Source: Thermodesulfovibrionales bacterium
GTDB lineage: Bacteria > Nitrospirota > Thermodesulfovibrionia > Thermodesulfovibrionales > CALJEL01
Length of the DNA: 32,051 nt
NCBI GenBank assembly: GCA_026417875.1
Contig: JAOACK010000016.1
Coordinates: forward strand, 1-32,051
Direction of reading: 5' to 3'
Each line of letters starts with the position of its first letter. Within the stretch, counting starts at the first letter, position 1. Below the pieces are notes generated by a model. That model was not told the origin of the DNA, searched no databases, and saw nothing but the letters and a program-made list of their open reading frames with translations. Positions 14,198-22,493 of this stretch are shown here, piece by piece. The position numbers were made by a program, and so were the translations under genes.

Positions 14198-17097
14198 GAG
14201 TAGGTATTTTCTTTAAATTTCTATTCATAATAGGGATAATAATACTTCCCCTTATTATATTTTCATTTTTCCATTACCATGAAATGGTAAAGCATGAATT
14301 CAGACACTTTGAGGAGCATGCCCTGATTATTTCAAGGAGGATATCTGAAGAGATGGACAGGGTTGCACAGGGGGCATGGGCTTTACTAAGAGGACTTGCT
14401 GTACATCCATCAGTGATCAATCTTAACTCAGAAGGATGTGATAATCTTGCAAAGAAAATTCACAGCTCCCATCCCGAGTATCTTAATATTCTCGGTGCAA
14501 GGATGGATGGACAGAATTTCTGTAGTGCTGTTCATGATCCTTTATTCAGAAGACTCAATTACAATGACAGGGAGTGGTTTCAGGAAGGTAAAAAGGGAAG
14601 GCCTCATGCAGGAAATGTGCATATCTCTAAATACTTTAAGAGGCCAGCAGTTATGCTAACAATGCCTGTATTTCATAACAATAAACAGGTTGCTGTGCTT
14701 GGTGCAGCCCTTGATCTTGAAAGTCTTTCCTCAAAGCTCAGGGAATCCATAGGTTCCAATTTTGAAGCAGAGATCATAATACTTGACAGAACCGGTGAGG
14801 TAATGATCAATACAAAGAATCCGGGAAAGACCATAGGGATAGACCTCACGAAAAAGGAAGGAACCCTGATTACAAAGGGAGTTGATGGTGTAGAGAGGAT
14901 TTATACTTTCACCACATCTTCTAATGGCTGGAGGATAATAACAGGTATACCTGTAGCCAGAATTGAAGCACATATAAATAAGATGAAAAGGGATTATTTT
15001 GGTGCAATGTTCATCCTTTCAGGAATTGGACTACTAATAGCACTAATGTTTTCCCTGAGACTGAAAAAGGACCTCAAACTCCTTCTTAATGGTATAAACC
15101 TCATAGAACAGGGAGATTATTCAACAAGAATTCATCTACAGGGTAAAGATGAGATGGCAAGGCTTGCAGGTGCCTTTAACAACCTTTCTGAGAGACTTGA
15201 TGCAGTTCACAGTGCCCTTAGGGAAAGGGAAGAATTTTATCGAACCCTGATAGAAAACTCCTCTGATATAATCCTGATTGCACAGAAGGATGGAAGGTTG
15301 GTATATGCAAGTCCCTCTGTAAAGAATCTTGGCTATAAGCCTGAGAATATTAACGGAAGGTCATTATTTGAATTTCTTGACCCATTTTATATACCCGAGG
15401 TAAAAGGAAAGATTGACCATGCCATCAATACACCTGATGAAATAGTCTCAACAACAATCAGGGCATTTTCTGCTGATGGTTCTTTAAGGATACTTAGTGC
15501 AAAGGGAAGGTATCTCAAATCCAGGGATTACCTTATTATTAATTGCATGGACATAACAGAGGAGACAAAAAAGGAGGTCCTCCTGAATGATGTGCTTAGT
15601 AGCATAAGTGAAGGCTTTTTAATACTTGACAGGGATATGAGGATAGTCTCTGCAAATAAGGCCTATCTGGAGAGGATGAAAACAGACCTTAGCAGAATAA
15701 AAGGAAGATTCTGCTGGGAGGTCTCTCACAGAACAAAGGAGCCCTGTTACTTTCTTGGAGAGGTCTGCCCTGTAAAGGAGACCCTGAGAACAGGTGAGCC
15801 AGCAATAGCAGAGCATGTGCATTATACTGATAAAGGAGAGACAATCCATGTTGAGATAAGGTCTTATCCAATCAAGGATATTTCAGGGAATGTTACTAAT
15901 GTTATAGAGGTAATCAATGACCTAACAGAGAAGAAAAGGCTTGAAGCCCAGCTCATACAGGCACAGAAGATGGAGGCAGTTGGTCAGCTTGCAGGTGGGG
16001 TTGCCCATGATTTTAACAATATCCTTACAGCAGTGAGTGGTTATGGAAGTCTTCTTGATATGAAGCTTCCAAAGGACAGTCCTCTTAGAGAATATGTTGC
16101 CGAGATTATGAAGGCTGTTGAGAGGGGTTCAAATCTTGCAAGGGGTCTTCTTGCCTTCAGCAGGAGACAGCCAGGAAATCCCAGGCCTGTTGACATTAAT
16201 GATATTGTCAGGATGGTAATGAAACTTCTCAGCAAATTAATAAGAGAGGATATAGAGCTAAGAACAGAGCTATCAGATGAAAATTTAATAGTAATGGCAG
16301 ATGCAGGACATATTGAGCAGATTCTCATGAATCTTGCCACTAATGCAAGGGATGCCATGCCAGAGGGTGGAGTTCTAACGATAAAAACTGGAAGTGTAGT
16401 TATTGATGAAAAATTCAGAGATATCCATGGATACGGAAAACCAGGTGAGTACTGTCTCATTTCTATCTCTGATACAGGAATTGGCATGGATGAAAATATA
16501 AAATCCCATATATTTGAGCCATTCTTCACAACAAAGGAAGAAGGTACCGGTCTCGGTCTTTCAATAGTCTACGGACTTGTTAAACAATATAATGGATATA
16601 TAAATGTTTACAGCGAGCCAGGTAAGGGTTCAACCTTTAAGATATACCTTCCTATTTACAGGGCGAAGGATAAGTCTGAATTATTCCAGAAACAACAGAC
16701 CCTCTTTATAAAGGGCCTTGGAGAGACTGTCCTTGTTGTTGATGATGATCCGACAGTGAGAGAATCTTTGAAGAACATTCTTGAGTTTGCTTCCTACAGA
16801 GTTATTGAGGCATCCGATGGAACTGAGGCTCTTAGTATATATAAAAACAAAAGAAATGAGATTAACCTCGTGATAACTGACCTCATAATGCCAAAGATGA
16901 ACGGTAAGGTTCTTTATGATGAGATAAAGGCAATCAATCCATCACAGAAAATAGTGTTCATGAGCGGTCACACAGCAGAAAGTCTTTACAAGCAATACCT
17001 GCCTGAAAAAGGGGTGTTACTTTTTAAACCAATCCTTCCCTCAGAGTTTCTAAGAAAGATAAGAGAGGTTCTGGAAGAACAGGTGATAGTCAAATAG
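14194..17097 (+). CDS. Hybrid sensor histidine kinase (dCache-HAMP-PAS-PAS-HisKA-HATPase-REC)
   Basis: This 967-residue membrane sensor has a transmembrane segment at about 5-24, an extracytoplasmic double-Cache domain (about 30-265), a second transmembrane segment (about 268-290), HAMP, PAS1 (about 345-455) and PAS2 (about 462-580). The kinase core has phospho-accepting H605 in GGVAHDFNNILTAV, an N-box NARDAMPEGG, and G-boxes DTGIGM and GTGLGLSIVYG. A C-terminal receiver has VVDDD and phospho-acceptor D896 in ITDLIMPKMNG. The Cache domain suggests sensing of a small extracytoplasmic metabolite. The 4-nt overlap with the Crp/Fnr gene suggests coupled translation. PAS2 holds a C...C..C cluster that could be redox-active. 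No Hpt domain or separate response regulator is adjacent. Confidence 0.9.
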   Translation: MRVGIFFKFLFIIGIIILPLIIFSFFHYHEMVKHEFRHFEEHALIISRRISEEMDRVAQGAWALLRGLAVHPSVINLNSEGCDNLAKKIHSSHPEYLNILGARMDGQNFCSAVHDPLFRRLNYNDREWFQEGKKGRPHAGNVHISKYFKRPAVMLTMPVFHNNKQVAVLGAALDLESLSSKLRESIGSNFEAEIIILDRTGEVMINTKNPGKTIGIDLTKKEGTLITKGVDGVERIYTFTTSSNGWRIITGIPVARIEAHINKMKRDYFGAMFILSGIGLLIALMFSLRLKKDLKLLLNGINLIEQGDYSTRIHLQGKDEMARLAGAFNNLSERLDAVHSALREREEFYRTLIENSSDIILIAQKDGRLVYASPSVKNLGYKPENINGRSLFEFLDPFYIPEVKGKIDHAINTPDEIVSTTIRAFSADGSLRILSAKGRYLKSRDYLIINCMDITEETKKEVLLNDVLSSISEGFLILDRDMRIVSANKAYLERMKTDLSRIKGRFCWEVSHRTKEPCYFLGEVCPVKETLRTGEPAIAEHVHYTDKGETIHVEIRSYPIKDISGNVTNVIEVINDLTEKKRLEAQLIQAQKMEAVGQLAGGVAHDFNNILTAVSGYGSLLDMKLPKDSPLREYVAEIMKAVERGSNLARGLLAFSRRQPGNPRPVDINDIVRMVMKLLSKLIREDIELRTELSDENLIVMADAGHIEQILMNLATNARDAMPEGGVLTIKTGSVVIDEKFRDIHGYGKPGEYCLISISDTGIGMDENIKSHIFEPFFTTKEEGTGLGLSIVYGLVKQYNGYINVYSEPGKGSTFKIYLPIYRAKDKSELFQKQQTLFIKGLGETVLVVDDDPTVRESLKNILEFASYRVIEASDGTEALSIYKNKRNEINLVITDLIMPKMNGKVLYDEIKAINPSQKIVFMSGHTAESLYKQYLPEKGVLLFKPILPSEFLRKIREVLEEQVIVK

Positions 17098-17109
17098 ATT
17101 AATTGAATC

Positions 17110-17118
17110 TGGTATAAT
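17110..17118 (+). promoter_or_regulatory. Extended -10 promoter of the AcsE-like/tpiA/secG/rsmA operon
   Basis: TGGTATAAT matches the extended -10 consensus TGnTATAAT exactly and lies 37 nt upstream of the ATG at 17155. The -35 region is poor. A GGGAGGA ribosome-binding site is 7 nt before the start. Confidence 0.6.
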
Positions 17119-17154
17119 ATTGAAATTTAATTTTAAGAACAGGGAGGATTTTTT

Positions 17155-17943
17155 ATGCTCATTATTGCAGAGAACCTTAATACCAGAAACAGGTCCTACA
17201 TAAATGCCCTGAGGTCAAAAGATAGAAAGGCCATAGCGGATATTGCCGAGAAGATAGCCCAGAAAAAACCTGATTATATAAATATCCAGTGCTCACTTGA
17301 TGGCACAGGTGATGAGGATAATCTACCACTGGTTACTGAGATAGTTATCAAGGCTACTGGCCTGAAAGTCTGTCTTGATTCACGAAACCTTGAGGCCTTA
17401 AAAAAGGCTATAAACTTCTGCAAAGAGCCACCTCTAATAAATTATCTTTCTGCGGATGAGAAAAATCCAGAGGAATTTTTCAGTCTGGTTAAAAGATCAG
17501 GTGCAGGTCTGATCCTGAGGGCACTAAGGGGTTCTGTTCCAACAACCCTTGAGGCAAAACTCATGATACTTGAAGATCTTATTGAAAAGGCAAATCTCGC
17601 AGATATACCTAATGAAAGGCTTTATGCTGACCCATCGGTAGTACATATAGGAGGTGGTGCAGGTCAGGACCATGTGGTGAATGTAAGGGACTGCCTTATA
17701 GTTCTTAATGAGATGGTAGAACCACCGGTAAATACCATTGCCTGGATAGGAAATATCTCAACTGCATCACCAAAAAATATAAGATCAAGACTCAATTCAG
17801 CCTTTCTCCTCTACCTTTCCGGTGCAGGACTTGATTCAGCTATTGTGGATATCTTTGATGAAGAGGTTATTAAGGCCATCTATTTAATCAAGGCATTCAG
17901 GGATGAGATAGTCTTTTCACCTGCACAGTTTGGAGTTGAGTAA
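17155..17943 (+). CDS. Methyltetrahydrofolate:corrinoid methyltransferase-like protein (AcsE family)
   Basis: This pterin-binding TIM-barrel protein of 262 residues is close in length and layout to AcsE, which moves the methyl group of methyltetrahydrofolate to the corrinoid iron-sulfur protein in the Wood-Ljungdahl pathway. The counterparts of the known pterin-site residues line up: D75 (VCLDS), N96 (LINY), D160 (YADP) and N200 (IGNIST). Several usual motifs differ, with ENLN instead of GERIN and NIQCS instead of DLNVG, so it may be a divergent AcsE or another corrinoid methyltransferase. No acs/cdh gene is adjacent. Its TAA shares a nucleotide with the tpiA ATG. Confidence 0.72.
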   Translation: MLIIAENLNTRNRSYINALRSKDRKAIADIAEKIAQKKPDYINIQCSLDGTGDEDNLPLVTEIVIKATGLKVCLDSRNLEALKKAINFCKEPPLINYLSADEKNPEEFFSLVKRSGAGLILRALRGSVPTTLEAKLMILEDLIEKANLADIPNERLYADPSVVHIGGGAGQDHVVNVRDCLIVLNEMVEPPVNTIAWIGNISTASPKNIRSRLNSAFLLYLSGAGLDSAIVDIFDEEVIKAIYLIKAFRDEIVFSPAQFGVE

Positions 17944-18695
17944 TGAGAGTTCCACTTATTGCAGCCAACTGGAAGATGAATAAGACAACTCAGGAGACCA
18001 GAGACTTTATAATTCAATTTACTCCAATGGTAGCTGGAATTGAAGGAGTTGAGATAGTTATAGCTCCACCATTTACATCACTTGCTGTAGCAGCAAAATT
18101 TCTGAAAGGCTCGGGTATAAAGCTTGGTGCCCAGAATATCTTTTATGAAAAGTCAGGTGCCTATACAGGAGAGATATCTCCATTGATGATAAAAGATTGT
18201 GGTTGTGAGTATGTAATAATTGGGCATTCTGAAAGGAGACAGTATTTTCAGGAAACAGATGTAATTATAAATAAAAAGCTCAGGGCTGCACAGGAGGCTG
18301 GTCTTTCTGTTATACTATGTATTGGCGAGACAATTACTGAGAGAGAGCAGGGTAAGACTTTTAATGTTATCAAAACTCAGCTCATAGAAGGCCTTAAGGA
18401 TGCAAAACCAGAATCTCTTGTTATTGCCTATGAGCCTGTATGGGCAATCGGAACAGGAAGGACAGCAAGTGTAGAGCAGATAAGAGAGGCCCACGGATTT
18501 ATAAGAACAGTGCTTAGAGATATATTTAAAGAAGAGGCTGAGCATATTAGGATTCAGTATGGCGGTAGCGTGAATCCTGAGAATGCTTTTAAGATATTGA
18601 ATATTGATAATGTTGATGGAGCCCTTGTGGGTGGAGCGAGTCTCAAGCCCGATAGTTTTACAAGTATAATATTAGCAAAAGGAGTAAGGAGATGA
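17943..18695 (+). CDS. tpiA: Triosephosphate isomerase
   Basis: This cytoplasmic enzyme interconverts dihydroxyacetone phosphate and glyceraldehyde 3-phosphate. At 250 residues it has the normal length, with all key residues visible: N9 and K11 (NWKMN), the electrophile H95 (IGHSERR), the base E164 (AYEPVWAIGTG, also the start of loop 6) and the phosphate-binding QYGGSV. The start overlaps the preceding stop by 1 nt (TAATG), and its own stop overlaps secG by 4 nt (ATGA). Confidence 0.97.
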   Translation: MRVPLIAANWKMNKTTQETRDFIIQFTPMVAGIEGVEIVIAPPFTSLAVAAKFLKGSGIKLGAQNIFYEKSGAYTGEISPLMIKDCGCEYVIIGHSERRQYFQETDVIINKKLRAAQEAGLSVILCIGETITEREQGKTFNVIKTQLIEGLKDAKPESLVIAYEPVWAIGTGRTASVEQIREAHGFIRTVLRDIFKEEAEHIRIQYGGSVNPENAFKILNIDNVDGALVGGASLKPDSFTSIILAKGVRR

Positions 18696-19018
18696 TAACA
18701 CTTTTAACAATTATTCACATACTTGCCTGTATTTTTTTAATATTTATAGTGCTTATACAGAGCTCAAAGGGTGCAGAGGTCGGAGCAGCCTTTGGTGGTT
18801 CAAGCCAGACTATCTTTGGGTCAAGAGGAGCTGCAACCTTTCTTAGTAAGGTTACTGCTGTAATTGCAACACTTTTTATGATTACATCCCTTGTGCTATC
18901 AATTGCAGCATCGAAGGGAACGAGTGTTGTTAAAGAGACTACAAAGCCACCGGCCCAGACACTTCCTCAGGAGCCATTGAAGGTCCCTCCCACAGTACCG
19001 CCTCCTGATAAGAAATAG
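18692..19018 (+). CDS. secG: Preprotein translocase subunit SecG
   Basis: This is an accessory subunit of the SecYEG protein-export channel. The 108 residues comprise two membrane helices (about 3-22 and 53-73) linked by the conserved GAEVGAAFGGSSQTIFGSRGAATFL loop, plus a proline-rich tail (VPPTVPPPDKK). The tpiA-secG pairing is common in bacteria and supports the call. The ATG overlaps the tpiA stop, so translation is probably coupled. Confidence 0.95.
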   Translation: MITLLTIIHILACIFLIFIVLIQSSKGAEVGAAFGGSSQTIFGSRGAATFLSKVTAVIATLFMITSLVLSIAASKGTSVVKETTKPPAQTLPQEPLKVPPTVPPPDKK

Positions 19019-19022
19019 ATAT

Positions 19023-19799
19023 TTGAGTAGATTAGGACAGCATTTTCTTTTTGATCCTTCTATCCTTAAAAGGATAGTTGATGTTTCAGGAGTAAAAAAG
19101 GAAGATACGGTAGTTGAGATCGGTCCTGGTCACGGTAGACTAACCAGGTTGCTTTCTGAAATAGCGGCTAGGGTTATCGCTATCGAGCTCGATCACCTGC
19201 TAATAAAAAAACTCAAGGATGAGCTTAAGGATTATTCTAATATTGAACTTGTTGAAGGCGATGCCCTTAAATACCCTTACTTTAACCTCGGACCTTTTAA
19301 GGTTGTTTCAAATATCCCTTACTATATTACTACACCCCTGATTTTCAGACTCCTGGAAGCTGATAATCTTCTATCCATGACACTTACAGTTCAGAAGGAG
19401 GTTGCTATGAGGATAGTAGCCGTTCCAGGTACAAAGGATTATGGTGTTCTTTCGCTCATGGTTCAGTATAGAGCTATTCCCGAGATAAAATTTTTCATTC
19501 CCAGAGGTGCCTTCAGACCTGTACCAAAGGTTGATTCAGCAGTGATTCATATAAAGATGCGGGACAGCCTTCTTAAGCCCGGATATGAAGATTTATTTAA
19601 AAAGATTGTTAAGACTGCCTTTTCAAAGAGAAGGAAGACGATATTAAATTCATTAAAAGGGGTTTTTAAGGATTTTAATATTGAGTCAATCCTTGAGTCC
19701 TGCGGTATAGATCCCGGAAGAAGGCCTGAAACACTGAGGCTAGAGGAGTTTATAAAAATTGCAGAAAGGATAAGATTCTTTGAAAGAAATAATAAATAG
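19023..19799 (+). CDS. rsmA: 16S rRNA (adenine(1518)-N6/adenine(1519)-N6)-dimethyltransferase
   Basis: This enzyme (also called KsgA) dimethylates two adjacent adenines near the 3' end of 16S rRNA during small-subunit assembly. The 258 residues begin with the characteristic GQHFL, carry the S-adenosylmethionine motif EIGPGHGRL at 33-41 and the catalytic motif NIPYY at 97-101, and end in the helical domain common to the family. The start is a TTG 4 nt after the secG stop, with only a weak Shine-Dalgarno. It is the last intact gene of the operon. Confidence 0.94.
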   Translation: MSRLGQHFLFDPSILKRIVDVSGVKKEDTVVEIGPGHGRLTRLLSEIAARVIAIELDHLLIKKLKDELKDYSNIELVEGDALKYPYFNLGPFKVVSNIPYYITTPLIFRLLEADNLLSMTLTVQKEVAMRIVAVPGTKDYGVLSLMVQYRAIPEIKFFIPRGAFRPVPKVDSAVIHIKMRDSLLKPGYEDLFKKIVKTAFSKRRKTILNSLKGVFKDFNIESILESCGIDPGRRPETLRLEEFIKIAERIRFFERNNK

Positions 19800-19829
19800 A
19801 TTTATGATATCCTCTTTCAGGAGGTTGCT

Positions 19830-20392
19830 GTGAGAGTCCGGACAGTTATATAGACCTATCATGATTATATAGGGCTTGGAGATGAAAAGAGATAGAAATT
19901 ATTGAAGGAGTGCTTTTAATGGTACCAGCTCCAGAGACATCAATTTATAGCTTCAGATATCCATTTCTTACTGAAAAAGATAGTGGATGAAAAAGGAATT
20001 GGTTATGTCTTTGGGGCTCCTATTGATGTGATTATCAGCAATGATAATGTAGTTAGCCTGAGATTATTTATATATCAAAAGATAGAAAGGCTTATAAAGA
20101 AGAAAGGTATATTTGGAGTTCCTGATATGATAATTGAGATTTTATCTCTATCTTCTCATTACAGGGATACTTATGAAAAAAAGGCTATTTATGAAAGGGC
20201 AGGTGTAAGAGAACACTGGCTTGTAGATCCCTGTATGAAGACTATTGAAATCCGGTACTGAAAAGGGGTAGATACGAACTTTTCTCAGAAGGAAGTTTAG
20301 AAGATGAGAGGTTTATTATAAGGTCTTCTGTTATTGAGGATATTCTTTTAGATTTAAAAGATGTTTTTAAAGAAGACCTCAGCCAATTTTAA
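19830..20392 (+). pseudogene. Uma2-family protein, frameshifted and stop-interrupted
   Basis: This is a recognisable Uma2-family (restriction-endonuclease-fold, DUF820) gene broken in several places. AGGAGG at 19819-19824 precedes a GTG at 19830 that reads VRVRTVI, then a stop, TYHDYIGLGDEKR, and another stop. One frame over, EIIEGVLLMVPAPETSIYSF follows; one more frame gives the middle (DEKGIGYVFGAPIDVIISNDNVV). QPEIIYISKDRKAYKEE lies in yet another frame, then KGIFGVPDMIIEILSLSSHYRD returns. The C-terminus RYELFSEGSLEDERF...LDLKDVF reads in another frame to TAA at 20390-20392. At least four frameshifts and two stops show decay. The open stretch 19983-20261 (92 codons) is only a fragment. 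Confidence 0.85.
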
Positions 20393-20816
20393 GTAAAGTA
20401 AGACCTGTTGCGGGATCAAATTCCCTCTCTGCCCTTATTCCCTCTATCTCAATGATAATTGCCTCAAGCACTAGAAATACCTCTCCTGCTTCTCTTAGAC
20501 ATCCAACAGATACATTATCACCTCTACCGAAGGCTCCATGAAGGTGTATCTTTGGCTCCTCTGCCTGCCAGAAGATTGAGCCAATTGCAATAACTTCATT
20601 ATTGTCCCTTATATCCTTCCATATGGGTTTTGGCGGAAGTTCATCCCGTTCAGGTCCTACAACTATCCTTCCTTTTCTTACCCCTCCAAGGAGATAAAAG
20701 ACTCCTGCTCTTATATTTTCTTTTTTTGCAAGTTCCTGAAGATTTTTTAATATCTCTTCTCTGTCTTCAAATCTTGCAACAAATATCCTGCCTGCTCTTC
20801 CCTGAGTGTATTTCAT
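20379..20816 (-). CDS. PPC/DUF296-domain protein
   Basis: The 145 residues form a single PPC (plant and prokaryote conserved, DUF296) domain, with the conserved region IHLHGAFGRGD and a GSIFW element ahead of it. In plants the domain occurs in AT-hook proteins and mediates oligomerisation; the bacterial stand-alone role is unknown and no enzymatic activity should be assumed. The ATG overlaps the stop of the upstream binding-protein gene by 4 nt, so the two are translated together. Its 3' end overlaps the Uma2 pseudogene, which runs the other way, by 14 nt. Confidence 0.8.
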   Translation of the reverse strand: MKYTQGRAGRIFVARFEDREEILKNLQELAKKENIRAGVFYLLGGVRKGRIVVGPERDELPPKPIWKDIRDNNEVIAIGSIFWQAEEPKIHLHGAFGRGDNVSVGCLREAGEVFLVLEAIIIEIEGIRAEREFDPATGLTLLKIG

Positions 20817-21937
20817 GGCCTCCAGTACTCCTCAAATCTTTTATTTTTTGTTATCCATACTACATAGGGTGACTTAACCACATCTCCTTTCTCGTCAAAT
20901 TTGATATCACCAAGTGCTCCTTTGAATTCAAGCTCATGGAGTTTCTGTGAAATCATTTTGCCATCTGTTGTTCCAGCCTCTCTGATTGCTGTAAGAAGGA
21001 CATTCGTGGCATCATAGGCATAGATAGAATAAGGTCCTGGCTCTCCGAATCTTTCACGGTATTTTTTCAGGAATTCCTTTGCTGTAGGTAATTTTTCCGG
21101 GTCCTGTCCGAATGTTAAGTAAGTGCCCTCAGCAGCAGGTCCTGCAATTTCTATGAATTTTGGATCAATGGTGCCATCGCCGCTCATGAAAATTGCCTTT
21201 ATTCCGATCTCCCTTGCCTGTTTTATAATAAGACCTGCTTCAGGATAGATGCCTCCAAAGTAGATAATGTCTGGTTTCTTCTCTTTTATTGCTGTTAGAA
21301 CTGGTTTAAAGTCCTGTTCACCCTTTGTTATACCACCGTAATATACAATCTGAGCGTATCCTTCAAGAACTTTCTTTACCTCGTCAGCAAGCCCCTGACC
21401 GTAGGTGGTTCTGTCATGGATTATAGCTATTTTTTTGAGACCTAGTTTTCTTTTAATGAACTCAGCAGCAACCATTCCCTGCTGGTCATCCCGTCCACAT
21501 ATCCTGAATACATTTTTATACCCCCTTTCTGTTAGCTGGGGATTAGTGGATGCTGGAGTTATCATTGGAATATCTGCCCTGTGGTATATATCAGAAGCCG
21601 GTATGGAGCAGCTTGAATTAAAATGCCCTATAACCGCAACAACTCCTTGAGTTACAAATTTATTTGCCACTGATACTGCCTGTTTTGGATCAGACTGGTC
21701 ATCTCCGACAAGTAAATTTATTTTTTTGCCGAGCACACCTCCTTTGGCATTCCATTCTTCCACAGCAAGGGTTACAGCATTTCTGAAGTCAGCACCCATT
21801 TTTGCCTCAGGTCCTGACATTGGTCCTGCTATTGCTACTGTTATGGTATCCTGTTTTTTACAGGCAATGAATAAAATTAATATTAATGCAAATAGAGTTG
21901 ATAATTTACAAAGGGTGGACAGGGTAATCCTTTTCAT
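20813..21937 (-). CDS. Branched-chain-amino-acid-type ABC transporter substrate-binding lipoprotein (LivK-like)
   Basis: This is a periplasmic binding protein of the type I fold (Peripla_BP_6). From the chosen ATG it has 374 residues, with a lipoprotein signal peptide ending in a lipobox (LFIAC) that would anchor it at the outer face of the cytoplasmic membrane or the outer membrane. Typical features are VAIAGPMSGPEAKMG, NAKGGVLGKKI, VVAVIGHFNSSCS and PASTNPQLT. The frame is open further upstream to 22024, but AGGAGG sits just before the ATG at 21937. The upstream codons are out-of-frame remnants of the Uma2 3' end. No permease or ATPase gene accompanies it, so the ligand and transporter partners are unknown. 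Confidence 0.88.
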   Translation of the reverse strand: MKRITLSTLCKLSTLFALILILFIACKKQDTITVAIAGPMSGPEAKMGADFRNAVTLAVEEWNAKGGVLGKKINLLVGDDQSDPKQAVSVANKFVTQGVVAVIGHFNSSCSIPASDIYHRADIPMITPASTNPQLTERGYKNVFRICGRDDQQGMVAAEFIKRKLGLKKIAIIHDRTTYGQGLADEVKKVLEGYAQIVYYGGITKGEQDFKPVLTAIKEKKPDIIYFGGIYPEAGLIIKQAREIGIKAIFMSGDGTIDPKFIEIAGPAAEGTYLTFGQDPEKLPTAKEFLKKYRERFGEPGPYSIYAYDATNVLLTAIREAGTTDGKMISQKLHELEFKGALGDIKFDEKGDVVKSPYVVWITKNKRFEEYWRP

Positions 21938-21989
21938 ATAAGCCTCCTTAAAAGATTTCTTCAAGTTAGATTTCAAGACCGATAACATT

Positions 21990-22493
21990 TCAATGAATAG
22001 TATCTTTCTGAATCCCTTTTTCAATCAGATTAAAATTGCCATCCCTGTTTTCATAGACCTCTATGGATTTTTCATCGGGATCAACAATCCAGTATTCCCT
22101 TACATTATGTTTTGCATAGGTTTTCACTTTGTGTACTTCATAATAGGCAGAGGAAGGCGAGAGTATTTCAATAATAAGATCAGGAGTACCCTCTATCTTT
22201 TTTTCTCCTTTAATATGAAGTCTGTCTTTTGATATAAAGATAATATCTGACTGATAAACCTCTATCTCTTCAAGATAGACATCAAGGGGTGCATGCAAGA
22301 CCTCGCCGATTTTTTGATTTTTTTTTGCGTGTTCATAAATTATATACTCAAGTATTTTTAATATCCTCTGATAATATGGCATAGGTGATGGGCTGATGAC
22401 AAGCTCTCCTTTTATGAGCTGATAGGGTGCTCCTTCAGGAAGTTTTTCATAATCCCTGTAAGTATAAATTCCTTTTTCAGCTGTGAGTGGCAC
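21990..22493 (-). CDS. Uma2-family protein, C-terminally truncated by in-frame stops
   Basis: This Uma2-family (DUF820, restriction-endonuclease-like fold) protein reads 167 residues from a GTG start overlapping thiE by 17 nt. Conserved parts are YQLIKGELVISPSP, the acidic SDIIFISKDR, PDLIIEILSPSSA and VREYWIVDPDEKSIEVYE. It stops at a TGA, but the same frame continues NVIGLEI, a TAA, LEEIF and a TAA at 21948. That matches the family's usual end and the end of the broken copy at 19830-20392 (VIEDILLDLKDVF). The gene has therefore probably lost its last 14 residues. The ancestral stop would lie 10 nt before the next gene. The core may still fold; function unknown. Confidence 0.75.
   Translation of the reverse strand: MPLTAEKGIYTYRDYEKLPEGAPYQLIKGELVISPSPMPYYQRILKILEYIIYEHAKKNQKIGEVLHAPLDVYLEEIEVYQSDIIFISKDRLHIKGEKKIEGTPDLIIEILSPSSAYYEVHKVKTYAKHNVREYWIVDPDEKSIEVYENRDGNFNLIEKGIQKDTIH

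Noticed and set aside
19983-20261. A 92-codon open frame as an intact small gene
   Set aside because: It is the middle of a frameshifted Uma2 pseudogene; homologous sequence continues in other frames on both sides.
21938-22024. 29-residue N-terminal extension of the binding lipoprotein
   Set aside because: It reads out-of-frame Uma2 3' sequence and would bury the lipoprotein signal peptide; AGGAGG precedes the ATG at 21937.
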